A stretch of 64,000 nucleotides of DNA from Coffea arabica (Eukaryota > Streptophyta > Magnoliopsida > Gentianales > Rubiaceae). Position 1 is the stretch's first letter; the number at the start of each line of letters is the position of its first letter. The notes below the pieces were generated by a model that saw nothing but the letters and a program-made list of their open reading frames with translations, did no database searches and was not told where the DNA came from. This document shows positions 23,314 through 35,400 of this stretch, piece after piece. The stretch is from contig NC_092312.1 in the NCBI RefSeq assembly GCF_036785885.1, forward strand, positions 22,152,001 to 22,216,000, in the 5' to 3' direction. Position numbers and translations under genes: made by a program.

Positions 23314-26178
23314 ATGGTTGATGGGACTTATGTACAATTGACAAAGGAGCAAGAGGCGTTGGAGGACATCACTCCAGGAGAGCTTAATCAACCTATCGAT
23401 GTTGTTCAGGTAGTCCCCATATTAAACATCAGCTATTATATCCTTTGAGCACGATAATATGCATGTTAATCGTCATTTATATATGGGTTCAATCTTTGAA
23501 CCATCTTCAGCAGTCATAATAATATTCAAACATAATACACTAGCTATGTCTTTATATCATCAAATATTGTACGTACCCAAAAAAAAAAAAAAGCACTATA
23601 TATCATCAGATATAGGGTATATATAGTTGTGTATGATTATCATAGCACACATCTGATATCTCCCATATGCAGGAGTATTCGTATAGATAGTGTGAGAAAG
23701 TTGTATCATGTAAAATGGTTAGAAACTTAGAAGATATGTTATATAATTAGAGTAAATCTTATATACACTGACGGCGTATACGTTATCACGGTTTGGATAT
23801 ATGATAGACACATATACAAAATTTGAGTTTCAAATTCAAATTCGGATTATGTGTCATGCATCTAATGGTGAAAGTATATACACTGTCAGTGCATAGGAGA
23901 TTAATCCTGTTATATATAGTAATAATTTTTCTTTTGTATTCTCTCATATATAACCCATGATTTAAAAGTATGATCAGTTATAGTATATTTCTATGAGCTT
24001 GTAAACTAGCTAGTGAATAACTTCGTAAAAGCAAATTTAATGAATGTCTAGCTAGATTTGTTTCGTTAAGGTGCTTGATACTTGAGAAAGCGTCTGTGCA
24101 TAAATGTTAACCAAATCAAGGTGACAAGATTAACTTCGTACTCGACACATTATATGATTTGGGTAGTCAATAACTAATCATAATATTTGTTATGTACAAA
24201 TCTCATGGAAGAAGTTACTTCAATAACCTCTAACAATCTGCATGTGTATTTCTGTTTTTTTTTTTTTTAATTTTTGCAAAGTTTGTGACTGTTTTACTGC
24301 ACCTTGAAAACATATATAATTAATGTGAGTAGTTCACGGCATCATCTATCAGATAACTGCAGCTAGGTGTCCTCAATGTGGTCAAGCTTTGCCTGAAAGC
24401 TACCAACCCCCTGCTAACGAAGACTGGAGTACTGGGATTTTTGGTTGTGCTGATGATCCAGATAGCTGTAAGATCTCTAACAAAACGTGTCTTCATTAAG
24501 CAAAGAAGACATACAGAAACAAATTAATTTGCCACTGATATATACATACATATATATATAAGTAGTGTTAGTACTGCAATATCGATCTTATATATATATA
24601 TATATGATCTTTGTTTGCTGCAGGTTGGACTGGATTGTTTTGCCCCTGTGTGTTATTTGGACGCAATGTTGAGAGTTTGGGTGATGAAGTCTCATATTCT
24701 TGCGCATGTATGGGTCATGTGATATGCATCGAAGGCGGCATTACTCTTGCAGCACTTATGGCTGCGTTTAATGGTGCTATTGATCCCCAGACAGTAGGGC
24801 TTATAACAGAAGGCCTTCTCTGCACTTGGTGGATATGTGGTGTCTACACGGGCATGGCACGGCAAGCATTACAGAGAAAGTATCATTTAAAGGTGATCTC
24901 ATAATATTAATTTAAGAGAAAGCTATTTGCGTGCAGAAATGGTTGAGACCGTATCGCAGGATCAGTGAATCATGCATTGCTACCGCTTTTGGCTAATGTT
25001 TTCTACGCGAACTAAATACCTACCGTAGCTCCGTTCCGATTTGAGAGTTTTTAAAATACTTATTTTTCATCTACAAATCTAAAGTAACACACTCCAAAAA
25101 CACCATCAAAAAACTTTCCTTATATTTCAAATACAACTTAAAAAAATAAATAAATAAAAATAAATCCTATCACCTTTTCTTCTTCCTCCAATCACCACCA
25201 CCCACCACCGCCATCTACCACTCCCTCCTCGACCATCACTATTACCTCCACCGTTGCTCCTTCCTCTCCTCCCTCCTCCTCTCCTCCCCCAAGAGCCAGC
25301 AGCAACTCCAGCTGCGACCTTTTGGTGGCACTAGTCGCGACCAAGAAGGTTAGGCCAGCAATCTTCAGGTGGGTCTAGGGAGTAGGGGAAGAGGGGTGGG
25401 GAGGAAGGAAAAAGAGAGGAGGGAGGAAGAGGGGGAGAATGGAGGAGGGAAGTGAGGAAGGAGAAAGAGAGGTAACAGGGAGGAGGCAGAGAGAGAGAGA
25501 GGAGGGAGGAGGTGGTGGAGATGGGTGGTAGTGGTGAGTGGTGTAAATTTTTCAAAAAGTACCTAAGCATATTTTAAATTATAAAAATACCCCCAAAATA
25601 CATCCCAAAAATACCTCCAAAAAACACTATCAAAAATAGGGGAGGGGAGGAGGGAGGGGGGAAGGGGTGGTGGTAAGGTTTTATGCAATTTTAAAAATAT
25701 CTCTAAAAATACCCAAAATATATTTTCAAAAACATTCTCAAAAATACTATTAAAAATAGGTACAATGAAAGTTTTTCACATACATTATTACAGTAAAATA
25801 TTTTAAAAACACTATAAAAAACAGTTAATCCAAACGGAGCCATGTTTTTTTTTAGGTTTAATTCCCAAAAGGATAAATCTATAGTGTTTTAGATGGTTCT
25901 CATGTATCTATGCCATTGTTTGCTTACAGGATTCACCATGTGAGCCTTCATTGGTGCACCTATGTTTACATTGGTGTGCTATATGCCAAGAGCACAGGGA
26001 GATGAAGTGCCGCCTTTCTAATTATCATGCAACCGAAACAACAATTGTGAATCCTCCCCCAGTTCAAGAAATGATCGTTGGTAACAAACAAGAGATGCGT
26101 ATTGGTCACAAACCAGAGACCTCGTCTTCCAGTGACGAAAACACAGGACGCACGAACTTAGAATTGCAACCTGTATAG
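23314..26178 (+). CDS. CNR6: PLAC8-domain protein, cell number regulator 6-like
   Basis: Exons 23314-23409, 24353-24467, 24624-24892 and 25930-26178 join in frame to 242 residues, the usual length for CNR6-type proteins (about 240). All introns are GT-AG. Domain order: an N-terminal acidic leader (VQLTKEQEALEDITPGEL), RCPQCGQALPESYQPP, then the PLAC8 core with CWTGLFCPCVLFGRNVE, where the CPC motif is diagnostic. Next comes a hydrophobic segment (ICIEGGITLAALMAAF) and a second cysteine-rich stretch (LCTWWICGVYTGMARQALQ, HLCLHWCAICQEHREMK). PLAC8/CNR/PCR proteins sit in the plasma membrane and are linked to cell number control and to cadmium or zinc transport; which applies here is unknown. 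The tail (TTIVNPPPVQEM onward) is hydrophilic and is the part duplicated 1.3 kb downstream. Intron 3 holds a repeat-rich insertion. Confidence 0.9.
25028..25841. mobile_element. Candidate non-autonomous DNA element with pyrimidine/purine-rich halves in CNR6-like intron 3
   Basis: The right end, read on the minus strand, starts GGCTCCGTTTGGATTAA. The left end is AGCTCCGTTCCGATTTG followed by a similar TTTTTAAAATA tract. Between them, a CT-rich tract (about 25165-25310) is mirrored by GA/GGAGG-rich tracts (about 25380-25550 and 25620-25680), so the transcript could fold back. Ends of the form GGCTCCGTTTGG are common on plant non-autonomous elements. I cannot find a convincing target duplication, so the borders and class are tentative. 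The minus-strand frame at 25331-25570 is only a shadow of the purine tract. Confidence 0.45.
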
Positions 26179-27284
26179 GATTTTGGCACTTAATTTGTCT
26201 AGGAGATTTTGTAACTGCACCTATATACGTGCACAAAGCATGCATGGGAAACAATTAGGTAATAATTAACAAAGCACGGTTCGAAAAGGGTGCTGATTTA
26301 TACCTTTAAAATGCAAATTAACATTTTAAGTTGTTCAACAAGTCCAATTAATTGTTTTGCGAATGTTACACATATAGCTGATGTTAACCAACCTGCAGGT
26401 TGATAATGAAGTTGCAAAATTTAGTTAATTATGCCACTTAAAATTTCAAGGTACTTGCAAAGAAAACTAGTTTAGATTTCTGTTTATATATTTTTCTTGG
26501 TTAACTAGTACTCCAACCTGGCCAAGGTACCATAAGTTCCGAAGAAACCTACCTCAAGTCGCATGAATTTGTTGAGTTTCTTGAGTAGTGAATGGAAACT
26601 CACCCTACAGAAAAGAAATCAAGGGTAAAGCAACTTTCAAGACAATTAGTTTTCTAGTATGAAACGAGCAGCTAAATTCATACAGATAGCACACGAGAAA
26701 TATGACATGCTAAGCCGTGCGTGTGTTTCATCTAAAATAGAAATTATTCAGAACACATGAAACTTCCCTGTCAAACTGTCTGTCTTAACCATAGACAGCT
26801 ATTATTAACTCAAAAGAAACAACACACACACACACACACACATTTGAATCTCAAAGTCATGAGCCTATTCCAGGATTTAGTATTCCTTTTTTGCAGTTCT
26901 TCGGAGGTATTCAGCACCCACAACTCCTTTGACTAAAAATGGGGGCCCCAAACTACTTTCTAGCTGACAAATTTAGGGACAAAAAGGAAAAATTATTACT
27001 TCCATGAATACACAGATGTTTTGTGGTCGAAGGTGGATGTGCTGCAGAAGGAAGGAGTGCTACCTATCTCTCTTCGGAATCCCTTGCAACTAACCTAGCA
27101 TATTCGATCAGTATTTCCGCTTCCTCTTTTACTAACACTCCCTTTTACAGACCTGGGTTCGTGGGTTGCATCACACGCCGAAAATGTATTCTAGGTTGAG
27201 TTCGAAGTAAGCTACCTAAAACCCGTGCACGATACAACTCTTTTTAATGTTGAAACTTGAGTTCAACTTGTGGAAAAGAATATC
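26179..27284. other. Intergenic spacer between the CNR6-like gene and its duplicated tail
   Basis: The first 400 bases are the 3' untranslated and flanking sequence that recurs in the downstream duplicate. A (CA)n microsatellite lies at about 26821-26842. No coding sequence is recognised. Confidence 0.6.
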
Positions 27285-27964
27285 ACGCAGAGAAATGAAG
27301 TGCCGCCTTTCTGATTATCACGCAGACGAAACAACAATTGTGAATCCTCCCCCAGTTCAAGAAATGAGCGTTGTTAACAAACAAGAGATGAGTATTGGTA
27401 ACAAACCGGATGCCTCGTCTTCCATTGATGAAAATGCAGGACGCACGAAATTATATAGGATTGTGGTGCTTCGTCTAGGGTCTCCAAAAGTTAATTGCAT
27501 GAGATGACTCGGACATCCAGATTCTTACCTTAAACAAAATGTCAAGATTACAGTTACTAGTGGCAAACATGTCTAGCTCTTGGGAGATTTGTAGCTGCAC
27601 CTATACGCGTACAAGCACGGGCTGGCAATTAACAAAGCAAGGTTCGAAGAAGATGCTGATTTATGCATTTAGAAAGCAAATTAATATTTGGAGCTATTCA
27701 ATAAGTTTAATTAATTTATTCTATGAGTAATACATGGATGGTGTTAACCATTTTGATAAGTTGCAAATTTTAGTTAATTATGCCTCTTAAAACTCAAGGT
27801 ACTTGCAAAGAAAATAGGTTGAAATTTCTGTTTTTTTTTTTATTTTTATCGTTCCTTGGTTAACGACTCCAACTTAACCAAGGTACTATAAGTTTCGATA
27901 AAATGTTATTTTTCTTTTCTAAACTCCAACCTAACTCAAGTCGCATAAAATTGTTGAGTCTAGA
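27285..27964 (+). pseudogene. Duplicated last exon and 3' flank of the CNR6-like gene
   Basis: The sequence from 27285 repeats the end of exon 4 and the 3' flank of the CNR6-like gene (about 25990-26585). The peptide reads REMKCRLSDYHADETTIVNP, PPVQEM, NKQEMSIGNKPDASSS and ENAGRTK, against REMKCRLSNYHATETTIVNP in the parent. Nucleotide identity is high in the coding part and continues downstream (AATTAACAAAGCA then GGTTCGAA, and CAAGGTACTTGCAAAGAAAA). There is no upstream PLAC8 core, so this is a fragment and not a gene. It may be a partial tandem duplication or what remains of a second gene copy whose 5' part was deleted. A small insertion (about 27470-27560) separates the coding tail from the matching 3' flank. 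Confidence 0.82.
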
Positions 27965-27965
27965 A

Positions 27966-28153
27966 TACAAAATTTAAAAATATTATCCGCGGTATTTTTC
28001 GAACAGTCCTTGAACTCAGTTACAATATTTCAATTACATTAAATTTACATTTCATACATTGCAGAGCTTGAACTTTTCATTTGTGGCGCTTTAACTGTAA
28101 TTAACTAGATGCCATTTGAAATTAGGTACTATGGATGAATCGTAAAACTTAAA
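27966..28153. other. Short spacer, no gene seen
   Basis: AT-rich sequence between the duplicated tail and the transposon-like repeat; nothing recognised. Confidence 0.5.
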
Positions 28154-29210
28154 GGGCTTGTTTGGTTCATGGACTGGATGAGGTAGGATAATTCATTCTC
28201 GGATTAATAATCCGTATCATCCAGTGTTTAGTTGATTCTAAGTTGGATAGGATATATTGGGACATAATCCTATCCTGTGTTTGGTTAGAGATTGGATGAG
28301 ATATGATTACTATTTTAATGACCAAAATACCCCTTAATTTACAAGATCATTTTAATAAAATAATTTATAAATTTGTAAATTTCATTAAAATAAAATAATT
28401 TTAAACTTTAGAATTATAAAGTAAATCAAGGGTTTTGATATATAAAAATTTGTATTCAAAACTCATTATTCTATTCGGACCCTTAAAAAATAGGATCTAA
28501 CCTAGTTTTTGAATCTAAATTTTAAATTTAATTAAATAATGGGGTGAGTTTTGACTGAGTTGGGGCTAAATTAAATAAAATTCAACCCATTTAAAGTTTC
28601 TAAATGAGTCAACCTCAAGCCAGTAGAATATTTTTCTTTGGGTCAAGCTTGAGCTTATATAGAATTTGATTGAGAAAAATAAGGTTAATAAGGGCAGTAT
28701 AATCCTTTTATTATGATGTAAGCTAGGGTAAATTAGTCAAAAGTTTAAATTCATTAATAGGGGTAAATTTGTCAAAAAATTTAAAATAATGAATAGGGGC
28801 AAATTAGTTAAAAATTAATATAATTAGTTGGGGCAAATTAGTCCATTTATTATCATATCATTGTCTGAGAGTTTGATTGTATAATATTCAATATGAATTT
28901 GTATCATTTGCACGGGCAAATTAATTCAAATATTATTATGTTAGTAGTAGGGGTAAAATTGTCAAAAAATTTTAAATTAATTAGTAGAAGCAAATTAGAT
29001 CATTCATGTTATATTATCTTATAAGGGTAAGGTTATATAATTATAAGAGTATAAATTTTATATTATTTGTAAAGATAAATTAATCTAAAATTTCATCATC
29101 CTATCTCTTAGTCATCCCTCGATGACTAAAACCATTCGGTTAGTTGGGACATGTCATCCTATATGTAAAATGTAACCAAATATGAAATGACATAAGATGA
29201 TTAATCCAAT
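28154..29210. mobile_element. AT-rich transposon-like repeat of unclear class
   Basis: The block opens with GGGCTTGTTTGGTTCATGG, a start style typical of plant non-autonomous elements, followed by CGGATTAATAATCCG, a perfect small palindrome. Near its other end (about 29180-29210) is GATGATTAATCCAAT, which mirrors the GGATTAATAATC part. Inside, phrases such as GGGGCAAATTAGT and GTCAAAAA recur at least six times (28730-28990), a degenerate tandem pattern. There is no transposase and no certain target duplication. The sequence could be a hAT- or Harbinger-like derivative; this is inferred from the ends only. Confidence 0.4.
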
Positions 29211-29398
29211 ATTGTAACGTCCCAACGGATCCAAAAGATTTTAAAGTTAAATATGAGACCTAGAGGGGTAATCTTGAAGTGTTTCAAATAGTTTAGGGAC
29301 CATCGACTAATTTCGATAATCAAATATCTAACCAGGCATCCGTTTCTGCACAACCCGCCCATTTCGGTATTTGTTTCTTCTTGCCGGGGTTTTTCTGC

Positions 29399-29413
29399 AA
29401 AACCCTAAACCCT
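29399..29413 (+). promoter_or_regulatory. Telo-box upstream of mitochondrial EF-G
   Basis: AAAACCCTAAACCCT lies just before the EF-G start codon (29427). Telo-boxes of this form are common in leaders and promoters of plant translation-machinery genes, which fits this gene. Confidence 0.6.
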
Positions 29414-29426
29414 GCAGTCTATACTT

Positions 29427-32400
29427 ATGGCTCGGAGTGCAAAATCCTCTGCGACGTGCCTGCTCTACACCCTCTGCTCCGGCATCCAAACGACACTACT
29501 CACTCCGAAATGCCCACCGAAAACCCCAATTGCAACTTTATTGGCCGGGAACTTCCACCTCCGCTACTTCTCTGCCGGCAGCGCCGCCGCGAGACTGAGG
29601 GAAGAGAAAGAGGCTATGTGGAAGGAGTCGATGGAGAAGGTCCGAAATATCGGGATTTCGGCGCACATTGATTCGGGCAAGACCACCTTAACTGAGCGGG
29701 TTTTGTACTATACGGGTAGGATCCATGAGATTCATGAGGTAAGAGGGAAAGATGGAGTCGGTGCGAAAATGGATTCTATGGATTTAGAGAGAGAGAAAGG
29801 GATTACTATACAGTCTGCTGCCACTTACTGTACTTGGAAAGATTATCAGGTGAAAGTTATTCCAAATTTCAATAGGATTTGTTCATCAAGTTTGCTAATT
29901 TATTCGGTTGCTTTTTTCTTAATTATTGCATATTCTCATTTCTATGTTCTCTGATGAATTAGGAATTGGGAAGATGGAAGACTTTGAACAAAATTATTCT
30001 TTTTATAATTTTTGAAGCTTAGGACATGATTTGAATGTGAAATGGCAGTACATTTGACATAACAAGTGACGGTAATCTGAATTGGGCCCCTTAGTAGTTA
30101 TATTGTGGCTGATTGAGCGAAAAAAAGGAAGAAAGCAGAAAAAAGAAAAAGAAAATTTTTTTTTGAGCAACTGCTAGACATGCTCTAAAAACAGAGGAGG
30201 AAGATGTATATTTTACCTAAAATGCAAAAATCCAAGTAAATGAAAGAAATGGATTTTAGAAAACGTAGAAAAGAAATAGTAAGTAGAGAAATATGAATTA
30301 GCTTTTCTGCTACTTCAAGCTCTAGTTGCTTTTTAGCTGCATGGGCTAGAAAAAGCTTTATATGTTGAAAGTGGCTGTTTTGCTGTGATTAATTGTTTGG
30401 TAAAATTTGATTGGCTATTGCAATGGGCAAACCCAGTGACGGAGCCAGAATTTTTTCTTTGGAGGGCCCAAAATTTTTTCGAACAAAATTATTTTAATAT
30501 GTTATGTTCAAAATAATTTTCATCTATTTAAATATATGGCATTTTAAAATATCAAATATTAACTTTAATTATAAAGATATGTCTATTTCATAAATATGTA
30601 GCATAGTCATAACTAAAATTAAGACAAGAAATAACCTTTGATTAAATATCTTATAACATCACAAACCACCTAAGTTGCACATTATGAGAAAATGCTCCAA
30701 TATGTCACTTGTGCAAAAACAAAAATATAACTATGCAATATAAATATAACTATTTTCAATTAAAAAGAGATAAAAATTATGTTAACATGTCTTGAAATTT
30801 TATCCTCTTTTATTAAACATAAATTGAGCTTTACGTTCTTTCATAGAACTAAATTCATCTATAATTAAATCAATGATAAATTTTCGAACAACTTCCTTTT
30901 TTTTATGTACATTGTTAGACAATCATTCAAGAAATTATCTTTTATCTTGTTTTGGAGTTTTGTTTTGATTATCTTCATAATTGAAAATGTCCATTCTATA
31001 GACTATAGAATGAAACCAGGATTTTTTCCTTGGGAGGGGGGGCCAAAATTTTTTTGAACAAAATTATCTTAATATGTTATATTCAAAATAATTTTCATCA
31101 ATTTAAATATATGACATCTTAAAATATCAAATATTAAATTTAATTATAAAGGTATGTCTATTTCATAAATATGCAGCATAGTCATAACAAAAATTAGAAC
31201 AAGAAATAACCTTTGATTAAATATCTTTTAATATTACAAACTATCCAAATTGTACATTATGAGAAGATGATCCAATACGTCACTTGTGCAAAAACAAAAA
31301 TATAACTATGCAATATAAATATAACTATTTTCAATTAAAAAAAAGATAAAAGTTATGTTCGCACACCTTGAAATTTCAACCTCTTTTCTTAAAAGTAAAT
31401 TGAGCTTTACGTTATTTCATATAACTAAATTTATCTATAATTGAATCAGTGCTAAATTTTTGAACAACTTCCCTTTTTTATGTATATTGTTAGACAATCA
31501 TTCAAGAAATTATCTTTTACTTGTTTTGCAGTTTTGTTTTGATTATATTTATAATTGAAAATGTCTGTTCTATAGTTGTAGTTGATACATGAAGAGTGAA
31601 AACAAATATAATCAATCTATCAACAACATGATAGATCACTCAATTTCTTGTCTTCACCAAGCCTTCAAGTAATTATTTGTATATTTGTATATGGGTCAAC
31701 AAGAGGATAGATCACTAATTTTAATTTTTTTTATCAATTAGGCTAAGTTGTATATTTGTATATGGACCAATAAAGTAATTATTTTTATTTTAGCCCATTC
31801 ATAATTATGAATTGAGTCTTTTATTATAATATATCAAATTGGGTCAATTTACTATGGATCATGAAATTATATGTTTAATTTTTTGAATGTTAAATAATTA
31901 GCACAATACAAAATAAATAACTTTTTTTGAAGAAAAAATTAAATCAAAGGTGGCTAATTCATACACACACACACACACACACATATATATAAACTCTCAT
32001 AATATAAACTAAAATTGTAAAAAATTAGGGGGGGCTAACTTTGTCTTATACATATATTTACATACTATGAATTAAAATTTTCAAAACTTAGGGGGGGCCA
32101 TGGCCCCCCTCAGCCCCCCCTTGGCTCCATCATTGCGCAAACCCTACACATAGTTGGGTAGGCTTACAAGAATGTTAGAAGAAGTTTGCTTGGTCATTTA
32201 GAGGTAGGATATGCAACTGTTTTTCTACCTTCTTTTTTCAGTTGCATATTGGTTATGATGAAATCTGGTCTAATATAGATTTGATCTTCGTTTTTCCATC
32301 TCTTAACTCACATGTGAACATTCCTGGAGTGGTTTTAAAATTCTCGTCTTACCTTGATAAGTTGAGTAATATGGGCTATACTGTTACAGTATTACCTGGT

Positions 32401-35400
32401 ACACCTGGTTTATTTGGTTTCTATAGATGGCCAAGGGTTACTTAATGCTGTAGTGGAACTTGTAAATACTTCAGTAGGACAAAATGACGTTGTATTTACG
32501 CCAGACTTGCAATATGATTTTTTATTTAGCAAAAAATAGAGAACATGAATATTCTGTTTCTTACAATTCTATTTCTTTATTTTGCTGTTATTATCAATTT
32601 CATCTCAGTGCAGGCTATTAGTGCATTAATAGTTCTAATTTTTATATTCTGTTCTGCACAAATTTGTAGGTCAACATAATTGATACTCCAGGACATGTAG
32701 ATTTCACCATTGAAGTGGAGAGGGCTTTGCGTGTTCTGGATGGTGCAATTCTTGTTCTTTGTAGTGTTGGTGGCGTACAAAGTCAGTCAATTACTGTTGA
32801 TAGACAAATGAGAAGATATGATGTTCCAAGACTTGCTTTTATTAACAAATTAGATCGAATGGGTGCAGATCCATGGAAAGTTCTCGATCAGGTATGTTTT
32901 TCTAATGAACTATCTGTTTAATGAAGAATCAACAATGAAATGTTGCTCCTGCACTAAGAACGCAGTATTACTTTTCCATTGTTGGGTGCATTGTTGCTGC
33001 ACATTATTTGGCATTTTTTATTTAAAATTTTTAGCAAATAAAGTCCATCTGATGTGAACTTGACTCCTTTTTCATAGATTTGATTCATTTTACTTTCCTT
33101 TGTCTAATTTACATATGAAACATGGTTAAAGTAATAATTATGCTTGCTCATGAGGATGAAGACATTTCATCTTGGCATTCGCTGATTTTGAGATGTGGGG
33201 TTCTTCTTTAATCATAACATGATTCTGTAATTTGTATTATCGTGCATAAGCTGGTTTATGCCTTTGTGTTCCCAACCAGATAACAAAAAAAAGTAACAAA
33301 CTCATCTTGTCCTGTCTGTGATAAATATTGATAGGTATTCAAACAAGACAAATCAGATGGATGAAAAATAACAATGTAGGTTCCTTAAAAGTCATGCTGA
33401 AAGCTGGAATAACTGATGTTAGGGTGCTCATTCATTTCTTTTCTTCTGTCTTCTATTTGTTGGTAGGCTAGAGCCAAGCTTCGACACCATAGCGCTGCTG
33501 TGCAAGTTCCAATTGGCTTGGAAGATGACTTTCAGGGTCTTGTCGATCTTGTGAATTTAAAAGCTTATTACTTTCACAGTTCCAATGGGTCTGTATTAAT
33601 GTGTTGCAGAATGCCTTTTTAAAAAAAAAAAAAATTCCATCTCTATAGGTCATTTACTAATACTTGAAATTTTTTTTCCTGCTTTCAGTGAGAAAGTGGT
33701 CACTGAAGATATCCCCAGTAACATTGAAGCGCTAGCTATGGAAAAGCGTCGGGAGCTTATTGAGGTAGTCTCTGAGGTTGATGAGACGCTTGCTGAAGCA
33801 TTTCTCAACGATGACCCTATATCATCCACTGATCTTGAGGTTTGAACATAATCTTTTTCTGGATTAAATGCTGACACAATTACATAATATGACTGCCCCT
33901 TGTTTTTAATTTGCAAAAATGTTGCATTCTCTTGGGATGGTGCTTCTGATATTTCATTGGTAAACTTGTTTTCTGGTCAATTTGCAAAGTATTAACCCCA
34001 TATGGGTTCATCTGTCTGGGTCCTGCAGAAATGTTCGCCCAGTCTGTCGAAATACTGGTGGTGACTTGTTCTCTGTTTGAGTTCTGTGTGTATGTATGCA
34101 TGGATTGATAAAGCTGTAATGCGAACATAATCATTTGAAAAATGCTAATGCACAATATGATAGTTATCTAGTAGACTAAATGAAATGAGGATTGCTCAGG
34201 CAAAATCTGTTGAGGAAAAAGTGGAAAGTAGATGGATATTCAACTCGTAGTTCTAATTTATCAGATAGTAAAGGGTGGTTGAACATAACCAAGTGCTGGT
34301 GCATACAGTGCAATTTCGTACTTTCCCTATTATGATCAGGTTTTTAAAATGCGGTTATGCATACTCTAATTACAGGAGAAAATTGTGACCTGACCTTACT
34401 AGCTTTGCACTAGCAGATCCTGGTGTTCTGGCTTTGCCTTTTGAGATGCCTTTGAAAAAGTTTTCTGGTAGTCTCATGTTTGGTTGATGAAGATAAAGTT
34501 AATCCAACAGCCAACATCATGGCCTAAGCTATCATTGTTTTTGTTTTTATGTTCCACAAACAGCCATTATGATGTATCCCTAGACACACAAGCCAATCAG
34601 TTGCCAAATCACGATTAAGAGAAATGAAGGGAAAATCTTGACGAGTTAGTCTTCCTTTTCCATCTTTCCCTGTGCTGGAGGGAGAAGTTAATTCAGTTTG
34701 AATGGATGCCTCAAAGTGCTTCATTATTCCATTTGTTGCTTTTCTTGCTGTCATTATTGTCTTTTTTCTGCTGAGACTTTTTTCTTCTGTGCCGACTACC
34801 TTTTCCCTATGTGAAATATTTTCTTGTGTATTTGTGTTAATACCTTCTTTTGTCTTATGGTATCAGTACTAAACCTCTTGTTTTGCTCATCCTGTAGGAG
34901 GCAATCAGGAGAGCTACCGTTGCGAGAAAATTTGTACCTGTTTTTATGGGCAGCGCATTTAAGAACAAGGTGCGGACAACACTATATCTTTGTTTGAAGG
35001 GTCATTTTTTTTCCTCCAATTTACGTTTAGAGGATTCTAGCAATCTAAGTTGCTGTTGTATGTTGTATCATTTGTTGCCATTGGCATAGGTCAGTGCTTC
35101 CATGTCGACATGCGACAGTTTCCTGTAGCATGCTCACCGACCCAGATATGTCTTTACTGCTCACTTGGTGTGAACAGACATTTAAAACTGGGCTTATTCA
35201 TCTTGTTGCAAATTTAACATTTTCTGTAGCTTCCTAAGCTTTTCATTGCGTTTCATTGACATCTGGAGTGATTATAGTGTATGCTATCCTCCGGAAGCTC
35301 TGCTTAAACATGCAATAGAAAATTTTGTTCACCGTTTTACTTGTCTTGGTAAGTTTATGCCCCTAAATGGAATTAATCAGTTATCAAGTCTTACTGTTTT

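Larger units (their letters stand above)
30434..32135 (-). mobile_element. hAT element remnant in EF-G intron 1, with duplicated 3' end
   Basis: The ends are inverted repeats: CAGTGACGGAGCCAG at 30434 and, on the minus strand, CAATGATGGAGCCAA from 32135. They are flanked by near-identical 8-bp repeats, GGCAAACC (30426-30433) and CGCAAACC (32136-32143), the duplication length of hAT elements. About 580 bases at the left (from 30439) recur in direct orientation from about 31011, so the 3' end of the element is present twice. Each copy encodes a vestige of a transposase C-terminus on the minus strand, described separately. A (CA)n run lies at about 31962-31982 and G- and C-runs at about 32088-32120. 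The host gene remains spliceable around it. Confidence 0.82.

Noticed and set aside
25331-25570. Pro/Ser/Leu-rich minus-strand frame in the CNR6-like intron
   Set aside because: It is a translation of a GA-rich tract; any frame of such a tract stays open.
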